A DNA stretch of 35,937 nt, taken from Thiobacillus sp. (GTDB lineage Bacteria; Pseudomonadota; Gammaproteobacteria; Burkholderiales; Thiobacillaceae). The position numbers and the translations under genes are program-made. This document shows positions 16,261 to 25,498 of the stretch, one piece after another. The notes under the pieces are model-generated. The model ran no database searches. It was not told the DNA's origin and worked only from the letters and a program-made list of their open reading frames with translations. The stretch's first letter is position 1. Every line of letters begins with the position of its first letter. The stretch lies in NCBI GenBank assembly GCA_019911765.1, contig JAIOJU010000061.1:1-35937 (forward strand), read 5' to 3'.

Positions 16261-19200
16261 ATGGCCCGCTTCTTCATTGACCGCCCCATCTTCGCGTGGG
16301 TCATCGCGATCGTCATCATGCTCGCCGGTGGACTGTCCATTCTGACGCTGCCGGTGTCGCAGTATCCGGCCATCGCGCCGCCCACCATCGCCATCAACGC
16401 CACCTATCCCGGCGCCTCGGCGAAGACGGTGGAGGACTCCGTGACCCAGGTCATCGAACAGAAGCTGACCGGCCTCGACAACCTGCTCTACATGAGTTCG
16501 TCATCCGACTCCTACGGCAAAGTCACGGTGACGCTGACCTTCGACGCCGGCACCGATCCCGACATCGCCCAGGTGCAGACGCAGAACAAGCTGCAGCTCG
16601 CACTGCCGCTGCTGCCGCTGGCAGTGCAGCAGCAGGGCGTGCAGGTGGTGAAATCGACGCGCAACTTTTTGATGGTGATTGGCTTCGTGTCCAAGGACGG
16701 CAGCTTGAGCCGGATCGACCTCGCCGATTTCATCAACTCGACGGTGCAGGAACCGCTGTCGCGTGTGACGGGTGTGGGTGAAGTACAGGTTTTCGGCGCG
16801 CAGTACGCCATGCGCGTCTGGCTCGATCCGGCCAAGCTGAACAGCTTCAGGCTCACGCCGAGCGACGTGCAGGCCGCGGTGCTGGCGCAGAACAACCAGG
16901 TGTCCGCCGGCCAGCTAGGCGGCACGCCGGCAGTGTCGGGCCAGGGCTTTACTGCATCGATCACGGCGCAGAGCCGGTTGCAGACGGTGGAGGAGTTCGA
17001 GCGGATCCTGTTGCGCAGTTCGGCGCAGGGCGGCGAAGTGCGCCTGAAGGACGTTGCGCGGGTCGAGATCGGCGCCGAGAACTACGGCATCGTCGGCCGC
17101 TTCAATGGCCAGCCCGCCGCAGGCATCGGCGTCAAGCTTGCCGCCGGCGCCAACGCGCTGGAGACGGCAGAAGCGGTACGCGCCAAGCTCGAGCAGATGA
17201 AAGCCTACTTCCCTGCCGGCATCGACGTCGTGGTGCCTTATGACACCACGCCTTTCGTCAAGATTTCCATCATGAACGTGGTGGAAACGCTGATCGAGGC
17301 GGTCATCCTGGTGTTCCTGGTGATGTACCTGTTCCTGCAGAACTTCCGCGCCACCCTCATCCCGACCATCGCTGTGCCGGTGGTTCTGCTCGGCACCTTC
17401 GGCGCCATGGCGGCGTTCGGATTCTCGATCAACACCCTGACCATGTTCGGTCTGGTGCTCGCGATCGGCCTGCTGGTCGACGACGCCATCGTGGTGGTGG
17501 AAAACGTCGAGCGCATCATGAGCGAAGAAGGCCTGTCGCCGAAGGAGGCGACCAAGAAATCAATGAGCCAGATTACCGGCGCGCTGGTCGGCATCGGCCT
17601 GGTGCTGTCGGCGGTGTTCGTGCCGATGGCCTTCTTCGGCGGCTCCACCGGCGTCATCTACCGCCAGTTCTCGATCACCATCGTCGCGGCCATGTCGCTG
17701 TCGGTGCTGGTGGCAATCGTATTCACGCCGGCGCTGTGCGCCACCATGCTGAAGCCGGTCGAGAAGGGCCACGACCACGGCGAGGGAGGCTGGTTTTCCG
17801 GCTTCTTCGTCTGGTTCAACCGCATGTTCGCGCGCAACACGCAGCGCTACGAGTCAGTGGTGGGCAGGATGCTGCAGCGCAGCCTGCGCTTCCTGGCAAT
17901 CTACGCCGTGATCATCGGCGTGCTGGCCCTGTTGTTCCTGCGCATGCCGACGGCTTTTCTGCCGGAAGAGGATCAGGGCATCATGTTCACCCAGGTCATG
18001 CTGCCTGCCGGCGCGACCCAGGAGCGCACGGTCGAGGTGCTGAAGAAGGTCGAGCGCCACTTCCTCGAAAACGAGAAGGACAGCGTGAGGTCGATCTTCA
18101 CCGTGGCCGGCTTCAGCTTCGGTGGCAGCGGCCAGAACATGGGCCTCGGCTTCGTCGGCATGAAGGACTGGGGCGAACGCCATGAACCCGGACAGGACGT
18201 GAAATCGGTCGCCGGGCGCGCGATAGGGGCGTTCTCGCAGATCCGCGAAGCGATGGTGTTCGCTTTCGTGCCGCCGGCGGTGCTTGAACTCGGCACCTCG
18301 AGCGGCTTCAACGTGCAGTTGCAGGACCGGGCCGGACTCGGCCACGATGCGCTGATCGGCGCGCGCAACCAGTTCCTCGGGCTCGCCGTGCAGGACAAGC
18401 GCCTGGTGGCGGTGCGTCCCAACGGCCAGGACGACGTCGCCGAGTACCAGCTCGACATCGACCATGCCAAGGCCGGCGCGCTCGGTGTCTCGGTGGCGGA
18501 CATCAACCATACGCTCGCCACCGCCTGGGGCGGCACCTATGTCAACGACTTCATCGACCGTGGCCGCATCAAGAAGGTGTACCTGCAGGCCGACGCCGAT
18601 GCGCGCATGAAGCCGGAAGATTTGGCCAAGTGGTACGTGCGCAACAAGCAGGGCGAGATGGTGCCGCTATCGGCATTCGCTACCGCGCACTGGGCCTACG
18701 GCTCGCCGCGCCTCGAGCGCTTCAACGGCCAGTCGTCGGTCGAGTTGCAAGGCCAGGCCGCACCCGGTCTGTCATCTGGCGACGCGATGGCGGCAGTCGA
18801 GGAGATCATCGCCAAGCTGCCGCCGGGCATCGGCTACGAATGGACCGGCACCTCGTTCGAGGAGCGCCGCAGCGGTTCACAGGCGCCCGCCCTCTACGCA
18901 CTGTCGCTGCTGGTGGTGTCCCTGTGCCTGGCGGCGCTGTACGAAAGCTGGTCGGTGCCGTTCGCCGTCATGCTGGTGGTGCCGCTCGGCGTGCTTGGCG
19001 CGATTCTGGCTGCGACCGGACGCGGGCTGTCGAACGACGTCTACTTCCAGGTCGCCCTGCTCGCCACTATCGGCCTGTCGTCGAAAAACGCGATCCTGAT
19101 CGTCGAATTCGCCAAGGCGCAGATGGAGCAGGAGGGCAAGGACCTGATCAGCGCAACGCTCGAAGCGGTCCGCATGCGGTTGCGCCCGATCCTGATGACT

Positions 19201-19425
19201 TCGCTGGCCTTCGGCCTCGGCGTGCTGCCGCTGGCGATCGCCACCGGCGCCGGCTCGGGCAGCCAGAACGCGATCGGAACCGGCGTCCTCGGTGGCACTC
19301 TCGTCGGCACTGTGCTGGGCCTTTTCTTCATCCCGCTGTTCTACGTGGTGATCATGCGCCTGTTCAGGAACAAGCTACAGGCGGCAGACGCAGCCCCCGC
19401 CGCAACCCAACAGGAGGCCAAGTGA
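16261..19425 (+). CDS. RND multidrug efflux transporter, HAE-1 family (AcrB/MexB type)
   Basis: This 1054-residue inner-membrane proton/drug antiporter has the size and ends typical of HAE-1 pumps ([20 protein letters not shown] at the N terminus). The proton-relay residues are present: Asp407 and Asp408 in [16 protein letters not shown], at the same numbers as AcrB, and Lys942 in [15 protein letters not shown]. Twelve membrane segments in two halves are separated by the two large periplasmic porter/docking loops. It works with the adaptor upstream and the outer-membrane channel downstream to export hydrophobic drugs, dyes or solvents; the specificity is not readable. The start has GAGG upstream. 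The final base of its TGA stop is the first base of the next ATG. Confidence 0.97.
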   Translation: MARFFIDRPIFAWVIAIVIMLAGGLSILTLPVSQYPAIAPPTIAINATYPGASAKTVEDSVTQVIEQKLTGLDNLLYMSSSSDSYGKVTVTLTFDAGTDPDIAQVQTQNKLQLALPLLPLAVQQQGVQVVKSTRNFLMVIGFVSKDGSLSRIDLADFINSTVQEPLSRVTGVGEVQVFGAQYAMRVWLDPAKLNSFRLTPSDVQAAVLAQNNQVSAGQLGGTPAVSGQGFTASITAQSRLQTVEEFERILLRSSAQGGEVRLKDVARVEIGAENYGIVGRFNGQPAAGIGVKLAAGANALETAEAVRAKLEQMKAYFPAGIDVVVPYDTTPFVKISIMNVVETLIEAVILVFLVMYLFLQNFRATLIPTIAVPVVLLGTFGAMAAFGFSINTLTMFGLVLAIGLLVDDAIVVVENVERIMSEEGLSPKEATKKSMSQITGALVGIGLVLSAVFVPMAFFGGSTGVIYRQFSITIVAAMSLSVLVAIVFTPALCATMLKPVEKGHDHGEGGWFSGFFVWFNRMFARNTQRYESVVGRMLQRSLRFLAIYAVIIGVLALLFLRMPTAFLPEEDQGIMFTQVMLPAGATQERTVEVLKKVERHFLENEKDSVRSIFTVAGFSFGGSGQNMGLGFVGMKDWGERHEPGQDVKSVAGRAIGAFSQIREAMVFAFVPPAVLELGTSSGFNVQLQDRAGLGHDALIGARNQFLGLAVQDKRLVAVRPNGQDDVAEYQLDIDHAKAGALGVSVADINHTLATAWGGTYVNDFIDRGRIKKVYLQADADARMKPEDLAKWYVRNKQGEMVPLSAFATAHWAYGSPRLERFNGQSSVELQGQAAPGLSSGDAMAAVEEIIAKLPPGIGYEWTGTSFEERRSGSQAPALYALSLLVVSLCLAALYESWSVPFAVMLVVPLGVLGAILAATGRGLSNDVYFQVALLATIGLSSKNAILIVEFAKAQMEQEGKDLISATLEAVRMRLRPILMTSLAFGLGVLPLAIATGAGSGSQNAIGTGVLGGTLVGTVLGLFFIPLFYVVIMRLFRNKLQAADAAPAATQQEAK

Positions 19426-20822
19426 TGAGCCCGTTACGCACCCTGACCGTTGCAATTGCCGCCAGCCTGGCGAGTGCCTGCACGATGATGCCGGACTATC
19501 AGCGCCCCGTGGCGCCGGTGCCGGCGAATTTTCCGAATGCGCCGCAGGCCTCTACGGCGACGCCGGCCGACGCCATCGTCTGGCGCGACTATTTCGCCCA
19601 TGCACAACTGCGCGACGTAATCGCGCTGGCGCTCGCCAATAACCGCGACCTGCGCGTCGCTGCGCTCAACATCGAGAAAGCGCGTGCGCAGCACCGCATC
19701 CAGCGCGCCGACCTGTTCCCCGCCATCGGTGCAACAGGCAGCCAGACCGCACAGCGACTGCCGGGCGCACTGACCAGCAGCGGCGAGGCCGAAATCAACC
19801 GCCAGTACAACGCCATGATTGGTTTTTCCGCTTACGAGCTGGACTTCTTCGGTCGTATTCGCAGCCTCAACGCAGCGGCACTGGAGCAATATCTCGGCAC
19901 TGAGGAAGCGCGCCGCAGCGCCCAGATCAGCCTGGTGGCCGAAGTCGCCGGCACCTGGCTGACACTCGCGTTTGACAATGAACGTTTGGCACTGGCGCGC
20001 AGCACCTACGAAACGCGGCAGAAGTCCCATGATCTGATCCGCCGCAGCTTCGAAGCCGGTGCGGTCTCGGCGCTCGACCTGAACCAATCGCAGCAACTGC
20101 TGCAAAGCGCCCGTGCCGACGTTGCGCGATACACCAGCTTCGCCGCGCAGAACGGGAACGCGCTCTCACTCGTTGTCGGCGCCCCGGTGCCGGCCGACCT
20201 GCTGCCCGCCACGATCACCGACACAGTCAGCACTGTGGCCGAATTGCCAACTGGCGTGCCTTCCGATGTGCTCACCCGCCGCCCCGATATCCTGCAAGCC
20301 GAACGCACGCTGCGTGCGGCCAATGCGAGCATCGGCGCCGCACGCGCGGCTTTCTTCCCAAGCATAACGCTGACCGCCGCCGCCGGCACCGCCAGCAGCA
20401 CCCTGGACGGCCTGTTCAGTGGAGGATCCGGAGCCTGGAGCTTCATCCCGCTGATTCGCATTCCTGTTTTCGAGGCGGGCCGCTTGCAGGCGAGCCTGGA
20501 CGTAGCCGAGGTGCAGCGCGACATCAACGTGGCGCAGTACGAGAAGGCTATCCAGAGCGCCTTCCGGGAGGTGGCCGATGCGCTGGCAGACCGTGCCTCG
20601 CTCGCCGAACGGCTTGACGCCCGGTACCAGCAGGTTGAGGCCACGCAGGCAGCTTTCCGCCTGTCGGATGCGCGTTACAAGGGCGGGGCGGACAGCTTCC
20701 TGGGCTTGCTCGACGCCCAGCGCTCGCTCTACCTTGCCGAACAGGAGTTGATCATCGTGCGGCTAGCCGACGCCGCCAACCGCGTGACGCTGTACAAGGT
20801 ACTCGGCGGCGGTTGGCGATGA
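19425..20822 (+). CDS. RND efflux outer-membrane factor (NodT/OprM-type lipoprotein)
   Basis: A 465-residue TolC-like outer-membrane channel. The signal peptide ends in lipobox LASAC with Cys19, followed by the typical MPDYQRP. Two OEP repeats follow: the first around FSAYELDFFGRIRSLNAAA, the second around RRPDILQAERTLRAANASIG, with the hallmark GxxDxLxxLDAQRSL near the C terminus. ATG 19425 shares one base with the stop of the pump gene and has AGGAGG about 9 nt upstream. The frame stays open far into the pump gene; that is a shadow, since the signal peptide fixes the start. It is the third gene of the adaptor-pump-channel operon; no clear terminator follows. Confidence 0.96.
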   Translation: MSPLRTLTVAIAASLASACTMMPDYQRPVAPVPANFPNAPQASTATPADAIVWRDYFAHAQLRDVIALALANNRDLRVAALNIEKARAQHRIQRADLFPAIGATGSQTAQRLPGALTSSGEAEINRQYNAMIGFSAYELDFFGRIRSLNAAALEQYLGTEEARRSAQISLVAEVAGTWLTLAFDNERLALARSTYETRQKSHDLIRRSFEAGAVSALDLNQSQQLLQSARADVARYTSFAAQNGNALSLVVGAPVPADLLPATITDTVSTVAELPTGVPSDVLTRRPDILQAERTLRAANASIGAARAAFFPSITLTAAAGTASSTLDGLFSGGSGAWSFIPLIRIPVFEAGRLQASLDVAEVQRDINVAQYEKAIQSAFREVADALADRASLAERLDARYQQVEATQAAFRLSDARYKGGADSFLGLLDAQRSLYLAEQELIIVRLADAANRVTLYKVLGGGWR

Positions 20823-21454
20823 TAAAGGATGATAAAGGCGGTGCCCAAATAACGCATACGCGCAGCCCTTCGATTTTGCTGTGGGCGCGGTGCGATGGTG
20901 CAATCGGTGATCGTCCGTTTAAGGCTGGCGCCCTCCATCAACCCGTCTGCAATGGGTCGAAAATGACGATTCGGCATCTTCAGAAGCAGACGTACCTGAA
21001 TGACCGGTTGTGAAAAGTAGGGACCGGCTGCTTAGGCCGACCTGCTCTCAGTGAGTAGGCGCGTCGAGCGACTGCTCCAATCGGATACCTGCCATTGAAC
21101 CTCTGGTGGCTCGACCGGCAGCAGTGGGTCGGGTGCTGTCCTTCGCTACTGACGAAAGCGGCCATTCAGGCGGCGTACTCCCTAAACGTCGGCAACCTGC
21201 GCGACACCGGTCATTCAGTTGAGGCGACGCCACCGGCGGCAATGGCCGAATAGCACTCAGCCGATTCCGGGAGCACAGCGGCAGCACCACCCCAGATAGC
21301 CGACCTCCATTGCCTTGAAACCACAACTGCGGTTCAGGGACGGCAGCCGACTTGCGCTCTCGCAGATAAAAAAGGGACGGCTATCCTTTTATTCAACGGG
21401 CGAATTTAACAATTCAACAAAAGGGAAATTGAGCAGGGCGATGCGCAAGATCGA
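20823..21454. other. 632-bp gene-free stretch containing the right inverted repeat
   Basis: No frame here has a credible start, ribosome-binding site or family signature. It begins with a short direct repeat (GATGATAAAG twice, around 20817-20837) over the channel-gene stop. It contains a further copy of TGAATGACCGGT (20997-21008), the 125-bp repeat (21125-21249), and an AT-rich tail (about 21380-21430). It looks like non-coding DNA with dispersed repeats at an island edge. Confidence 0.6.
21125..21249 (-). repeat. Right copy of the 124/125-bp inverted repeat
   Basis: The reverse complement of this stretch matches 12176-12299 with seven substitutions and one extra base. Its orientation is opposite to the left copy. 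The flanking sequence on both sides is unrelated to that around the left copy. It lies 303 bp after the last efflux gene and 206 bp before the toxin gene end, so it marks the right border of the cassette. Confidence 0.85.
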
Positions 21455-21865
21455 TCACAGCACTTCTCTACAGAAAACAGCAGGCGTAACAATCCGGGTG
21501 CGCTCGATATGCCCGCGTTGCAGCAAGCCGGCACGGCGGTCGCCGGTCACCAGATAGTCCGCATTGCCAGCTGTGGCCATGGCCAGCAGAAACGCATCGT
21601 CCGGGTCATCGGTTTCAGCCTCAATGGTCAAGCGCTCCAGTATCACTGCGCGTTGCAGGTTGTTGACCATGACGCCCACTTTGGCGGGCTGTAAAACGGC
21701 CTGGAACTTGGGGTAACGACTGGCCCGGCGAATTTCATCGAGTTGCATCCGTGACGTCACCACCTCGAAACGCGCTGCTCGCCAGGCGCGATAGAATGCA
21801 TCGGGAAACCCGTGCGGCGAAATCAGTGTGCTGAACAGGATGTTGGTATCCAGCACCACCCACAT
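21455..21865 (-). CDS. PIN-domain toxin (VapC-like, COG1569 type)
   Basis: A 136-residue PIN-domain ribonuclease, probably the toxin of a type II module. The metal-binding acids are in place: Asp6 in VVLDTNILFSTLISPHG, Glu44 in LDEIRRASRYPKF, Asp90 in DDPDDAFLLAMA and Asp109 in YLVTGDRRAG. The HG-P-DAFYRAWRAARFEVVTS stretch is typical of the 'putative toxin component, PIN family' group, not the classical VapC group. Its ATG overlaps the antitoxin stop (TGATG), so the pair is translationally coupled with the antitoxin first. No promoter of its own is seen. The target RNA is unknown. Confidence 0.88.
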   Translation of the reverse strand: MWVVLDTNILFSTLISPHGFPDAFYRAWRAARFEVVTSRMQLDEIRRASRYPKFQAVLQPAKVGVMVNNLQRAVILERLTIEAETDDPDDAFLLAMATAGNADYLVTGDRRAGLLQRGHIERTRIVTPAVFCREVL

Positions 21866-22104
21866 CAGTTCTTGCGTGCCGACTGGAGGGCTTCATCGAC
21901 CATTGCGGTCAAATCGGCTTCGCTCACGATTGCATTGGCGGCCTTGGCCTGTTCAGCTGTCAGTTCGAGGATGTGCGCCCGTACCGCTTCTTCGATGAAA
22001 CGCGACAAGTCGCCTTTTCTGCCGCCGCCCTGGCTTGCCAGAAACATGCGTAGGGATTGATCTGTATCAGCCGAGACGGCAACATTCCAACGTATGGTGT
22101 CCAT
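21865..22104 (-). CDS. Ribbon-helix-helix antitoxin of the PIN module
   Basis: A 79-residue protein. The N-terminal part (RWNVAVSADTDQSLRMFLAS then GRKGDLSRFIEEAVRAHIL, about residues 5-46) fits a ribbon-helix-helix DNA-binding fold; the C-terminal helices would bind and block the toxin. ATG 22104 has AGGAG at 7-nt spacing, and a near-consensus promoter lies just upstream, so the operon is probably autorepressed by this protein. Its stop overlaps the toxin start by one base. The position beside the right border of the repeat-bracketed segment fits a stabilising or transferred module. Confidence 0.87.
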   Translation of the reverse strand: MDTIRWNVAVSADTDQSLRMFLASQGGGRKGDLSRFIEEAVRAHILELTAEQAKAANAIVSEADLTAMVDEALQSARKN

Positions 22105-22133
22105 GCTTGCGCTCCTGGATGAGTGTTTATGTG

Positions 22134-22162
22134 TTTATACACCGACATCTGTAGCGACGCAA
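22134..22162 (-). promoter_or_regulatory. Promoter of the toxin-antitoxin operon
   Basis: On the minus strand TTGCGT (22162-22157) is followed after exactly 17 nt by TATAAA (22139-22134), about 30 bp before the antitoxin ATG. It is among the best sigma-70-like promoters in the window. The run GTGTTTATGTGTTTATAC (22123-22140) overlapping the -10 has a direct repeat GTGTTTAT that could be an operator half-site pair. Confidence 0.6.
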
Positions 22163-22217
22163 CGCATGTTGTCACACGCGGGAAAGTACATAAATATCCG
22201 GGCCAAAATCGCTACGT

Positions 22218-22754
22218 TCAGTCTTTGAGACGATCAGCGAATTTAGCCCGCGCCTTGGTCACCTTTGGCGCCACCACAAACTGGCAGTAAGGCTGGTGGG
22301 GATTCTGGTCGAAGTAGCCCTGGTGATAATCCTCGGCCGGGTAAAACGTCTCCGCCTCGGTGACTTCGGTCACGATGGGGGCATTGAACTGGCTGGCTGC
22401 GGTGAGTTCGGCGATGACGGCTTCAGCTTCGGCTTTCTGTTCCGGCGTGTGCCAGAAAATGGCCGAGCGATACTGGGTGCCGACGTCGTTGCCCTGGCGG
22501 TTCAGTTGCGTGGGGTCGTGCAGGGTGAAGAAGATTTCCAGCAGGTCACGATAGGAAATCACGTCTGGATCAAAGGTGATCTGTACCACCTCGGCATGGC
22601 CGGTATCGCCGTTGCAGATATCCTTGTAGGTGGGATTAAGGGTGTGGCCGCCCATGTAGCCCGATACGGCGGATTCGACGCCACGCAGGCGGTTGAACAC
22701 CGATTCGATGCACCAGAAACAGCCGCCGGCGAGGGTTGCGATTGCATGGGGCAT
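22218..22754 (-). CDS. msrA: Peptide methionine (S)-S-oxide reductase
   Basis: From ATG 22754 this is 178 residues. It reduces methionine-S-sulfoxide in proteins and free methionine using thioredoxin. The active-site motif GGCFWCIE gives catalytic Cys12, followed by SGYMGGHTLNPTYKDICNGD, typical MsrA residues GHAEVVQITFDP, and YHQGYFDQNPHQPYC with a candidate resolving cysteine. GGAG lies 7 nt before this ATG; the frame extends to 22865, but that part overlaps the gst gene and is not MsrA-like. It follows gst after 13 bp and is probably the last gene of the minus-strand run from hom. No clear hairpin terminator was seen before the toxin-antitoxin promoter. Confidence 0.96.
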   Translation of the reverse strand: MPHAIATLAGGCFWCIESVFNRLRGVESAVSGYMGGHTLNPTYKDICNGDTGHAEVVQITFDPDVISYRDLLEIFFTLHDPTQLNRQGNDVGTQYRSAIFWHTPEQKAEAEAVIAELTAASQFNAPIVTEVTEAETFYPAEDYHQGYFDQNPHQPYCQFVVAPKVTKARAKFADRLKD

Positions 22755-22767
22755 GGGGCATCTCCGC

Positions 22768-23376
22768 TTAAAGGATGGGGACAGTCTCCACGAACGACGT
22801 GCGGGTCGCAAGCTTGGCGGCCAGCCTGGCGAGGTTGGGATGGGCACTACGCCAGTCGATTTCACTGAAGCGGAAATCCAGATAGCCCAGCATGCAGCCG
22901 CAGGCGATATCGGCCAGGGTCATGCTGTTGCCGAGATACCAGGGCTTTTCGCCCAAGGCTTCGGCCAGGGCTTCCAGTCCGCGGAACATGGCTTTTTCCT
23001 GCAGCACCAGCCAATCGCTGCTCTGCTGTTCGGGCGCCCGCTTCTTTTCCATGAACACCAGCACGGCCGCGTCGGTGACGCCATCGGCCAGCGCCTCGAC
23101 GCCGCGCACCATCATGCGGCTTTTCGGTTCGTTTGGAATCAGGTGGCCGACCGGACTGACGTGGTCCAGGTATTCAACGATCACACGTGAATCGAACACG
23201 CTGACGCCATCTTCCAGCACCAGTACCGGCACCTTGCCGAGCGGGTTGAACGTGGGCACGGTGCTGTCGGGCAGCCAGGGATTTTCGACCTGAAGCTGGA
23301 ATGGAATTTTCTTTTCCAGCAGGACCACACGGGCTTTTCGGCCGAATGGGCTGGTAAGTGAGGTAACGAGTTTCAT
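22768..23376 (-). CDS. Glutathione S-transferase family protein (YibF-like)
   Basis: A 202-residue cytosolic GST. The N-terminal thioredoxin-fold domain starts MKLVTSLTSPFGRKARVVLL; the glutathione site shows the cis-proline in GKVPVLVLEDG and the DSRVIVEYLD motif that takes the place of ESxxI. The all-helical C-terminal domain has MTLADIACGCMLGYLDFR, the conserved hydrophobic staple/N-capping region. The sequence resembles E. coli YibF, whose physiological substrate is unclear. It starts 6 bp after the UDG-family stop with AGGA upstream, and msrA follows 13 bp later, which links it to oxidative and electrophile defence. Confidence 0.93.
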   Translation of the reverse strand: MKLVTSLTSPFGRKARVVLLEKKIPFQLQVENPWLPDSTVPTFNPLGKVPVLVLEDGVSVFDSRVIVEYLDHVSPVGHLIPNEPKSRMMVRGVEALADGVTDAAVLVFMEKKRAPEQQSSDWLVLQEKAMFRGLEALAEALGEKPWYLGNSMTLADIACGCMLGYLDFRFSEIDWRSAHPNLARLAAKLATRTSFVETVPIL

Positions 23377-23382
23377 ATTGTT

Positions 23383-24063
23383 CTAATCCTGTGTCTCGCG
23401 TGATGACATGAGGTGCTGCTGCGCGCCGCCATTATCGCCCGCCAGCCCCGCTGTTCCAATCTGTTTGCGCAAGGCCGGCAGCACGTCCTGCTCGAACCAG
23501 GGATGACGTTTGAACCACAGACGATTGCGCGGGCTGGGATGGGGCAAGGGGAAATAGTCGGGGAGAAAATCGCGCCAGGCGGCGACGGTGTCGGCCAATG
23601 TCCGGCCACGGCGTTTGCCCAGGTAATACGCCTGGGCATAGGCGCCGATCAGCAAGGTCATCTGAATGTCCGGCATGGCCGCACGCAGCGGCGGATGCCA
23701 CAGCGGCGCACACTCCGGACGCGGCGGCAGGTCGCTGCCCTTGACCGTGCCGGGGTAGCACAGGCCGGTGGGGACGATGGCGATGCGCGAGACATCGTAG
23801 AACTGCTCGCGCGTCATCCCCAGCCATAGTCGCAGCTGGTCGCCGGACGGATCGTTCCAGGGGATGCCGGTTTCGTGCACGCGTCGTCCCGGCGCCTGGC
23901 CGACGATCAACAGGCGCGCGGTTGGAGAAACGCGCAGAACGGGGCGCGGTGGATGCGGCAAATTCGCGGCGCAGACCGTGCAGGCCTCGGCACGCGCAAC
24001 CAGGCCTGCGAGTGACCGGAGGTTACTGCCGCGAGTGGTCGACGACGAACTGCTTGACCGCAT
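23383..24063 (-). CDS. Uracil-DNA glycosylase family protein (COG1573-like)
   Basis: A protein of about 226 residues if started at ATG 24063. The first motif GQAPGRRVHETGIPWNDPSG is the family's water-activating loop in a variant with H-x-x-G-x-PW, and LPHPSPRNRLWF near the C terminus is the uracil-site histidine motif, so it probably excises damaged bases. It differs from classical family 4 enzymes, which carry four Cys for an iron-sulfur cluster: here a CTVC pair lies near the N terminus, but I do not see the other pair clearly. The start is uncertain: no ATG, GTG or TTG lies between the thrC stop and the conserved LVARAEACTVC, so it must start inside thrC (ATG 24063 overlaps by 41 bp) or at a rarer codon. 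Confidence 0.82.
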   Translation of the reverse strand: MRSSSSSSTTRGSNLRSLAGLVARAEACTVCAANLPHPPRPVLRVSPTARLLIVGQAPGRRVHETGIPWNDPSGDQLRLWLGMTREQFYDVSRIAIVPTGLCYPGTVKGSDLPPRPECAPLWHPPLRAAMPDIQMTLLIGAYAQAYYLGKRRGRTLADTVAAWRDFLPDYFPLPHPSPRNRLWFKRHPWFEQDVLPALRKQIGTAGLAGDNGGAQQHLMSSRETQD

Positions 24064-25468
24064 TGACGTCGGCATCCATGACATGTTTCCGCTGCGGCTG
24101 CGCTTCCAGATCGGCAAGTTCGGCCGGCCGCACCGGCTCGATGCCAAGCGCCTCACGGATCGCATCGTCAAATTTGGCGGGCTGCGCGGTTTCCATGCAG
24201 ATCAGCGGCACGCCGGGCTCGCGGTGCTCCAGGCCGACCTTGATGCCGTCCGCCGTATGCGGGTCGATCATCGTGCCGTACACCTCGTACACGGTGCGGA
24301 TGGTGTCGATGCGGTTGGCGTGGTTGCTGGAGCCGGACACCATGCCGAAATCGGCGACGCGATCAAACAGGCTGCCTCCTTTGGGATCGGTATGGGCGTT
24401 CAGGTCGAAACTGCCGCCGGACTCGACCGTGCCCCACAGCGCGCGGATCCTGGCCGCATCGCGCCCCGACAGGTCGAACACAAAGCGCTCGAAGTTGGAC
24501 GCCTTGGAGATGTCCATCGACGGGCTGGAGGTATGCTTGGTTTCGGGGCGCGGACGATATACGCCGGTCTTGAAGAATTCGTCGAGCACGTCGTTTTCGT
24601 TGGAGGCGACGATCAGCTTGTTGATCGGCAGTCCCATCTGGCGTGCGATATGCCCAGCGCAAACGTTGCCGAAGTTGCCCGACGGCACCGAGAACGACAC
24701 GCTCTGGTCGTTGCTGTGGGTGGCGGCAAAATAGGCCTTGAAGTAATACACGCTCTGCGCGGCGACGCGTGCCCAGTTGATCGAATTGACCGCGCCGATA
24801 TGGTGTTTCGATTTGAACTCGAGATCGTTCGACACCGCCTTGACGATGTCCTGGCACTGGTCGAACACGCCGCGAATCACCAGATTCTGGATGTTGTCGT
24901 CCTGCAGCGCATACATCTGCGCCTGCTGGAAACGCGTCATGCCGTGCTCAGGCGACAGCATGAACACACGGATGCCGCGCTTGCCGCGCATGGCGTATTC
25001 GGCTGCCGAGCCGGTATCGCCCGAAGTCGCGCCCAGGATGTTCAGTTCGCCGTGGGTCTTGTCCAGCACATACTCGAACAGGTTGCCGAGCAACTGCATC
25101 GCCATGTCCTTGAACGCCAGCGTCGGGCCGTTCGACAGTCCCAGCACATGCAGGCCAGGCTCCAGCGTTTTCAGCGGAGTGATGTCCTCGGCGTTTTCAC
25201 CCGCGTTAGTAAAACGATAGACATCGGCGGTGTAGGTCTTGTCGATCAACTTGCGCAGGTCATCGTGCGGAATGTCGTCGATCAGACGCGACAGCACGGC
25301 AAACGCCAGTTCACGATAGTTCATGCCGCGCATGGCTTCGAGGTCGGCCGTGCTCAGCTTCGGATAGCTATCCGGCACATACAGGCCGCCATCGCTGGCC
25401 AGTCCGCCAAGCAGGATTTGCGTGAAGGACTGGATGGGAGCATTGCCGCGAGTGGATTGGTACTTCAT
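24023..25468 (-). CDS. thrC: Threonine synthase
   Basis: A 481-residue PLP enzyme of the longer, enterobacterial/fungal-type threonine synthase class, converting O-phosphohomoserine to threonine. It begins MKYQSTRGNAP as family members do. The PLP lysine is Lys120 in GPTLAFKDMAMQ; the phosphate-binding loop ATSGDTGSAA and the later SVPSGNFGNVCAGH are intact. ATG 25468 has GGGG a few nt upstream. It lies 30 bp after the diguanylate cyclase gene, which separates it from hom, so hom-dgc-thrC form one probable unit. thrB is not in the window. The 3' end overlaps the UDG-family gene. Confidence 0.97.
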   Translation of the reverse strand: MKYQSTRGNAPIQSFTQILLGGLASDGGLYVPDSYPKLSTADLEAMRGMNYRELAFAVLSRLIDDIPHDDLRKLIDKTYTADVYRFTNAGENAEDITPLKTLEPGLHVLGLSNGPTLAFKDMAMQLLGNLFEYVLDKTHGELNILGATSGDTGSAAEYAMRGKRGIRVFMLSPEHGMTRFQQAQMYALQDDNIQNLVIRGVFDQCQDIVKAVSNDLEFKSKHHIGAVNSINWARVAAQSVYYFKAYFAATHSNDQSVSFSVPSGNFGNVCAGHIARQMGLPINKLIVASNENDVLDEFFKTGVYRPRPETKHTSSPSMDISKASNFERFVFDLSGRDAARIRALWGTVESGGSFDLNAHTDPKGGSLFDRVADFGMVSGSSNHANRIDTIRTVYEVYGTMIDPHTADGIKVGLEHREPGVPLICMETAQPAKFDDAIREALGIEPVRPAELADLEAQPQRKHVMDADVNAVKQFVVDHSRQ

Positions 25469-25498
25469 GATTTCCCCAGGAGTGTATTTGGTGCGTTG

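Noticed and set aside
18630-19424. Upstream extension of the outer-membrane channel frame into the pump gene
   Set aside because: The lipoprotein signal peptide and AGGAGG fix the start at 19425; the extension is an Arg-rich shadow of the pump gene.
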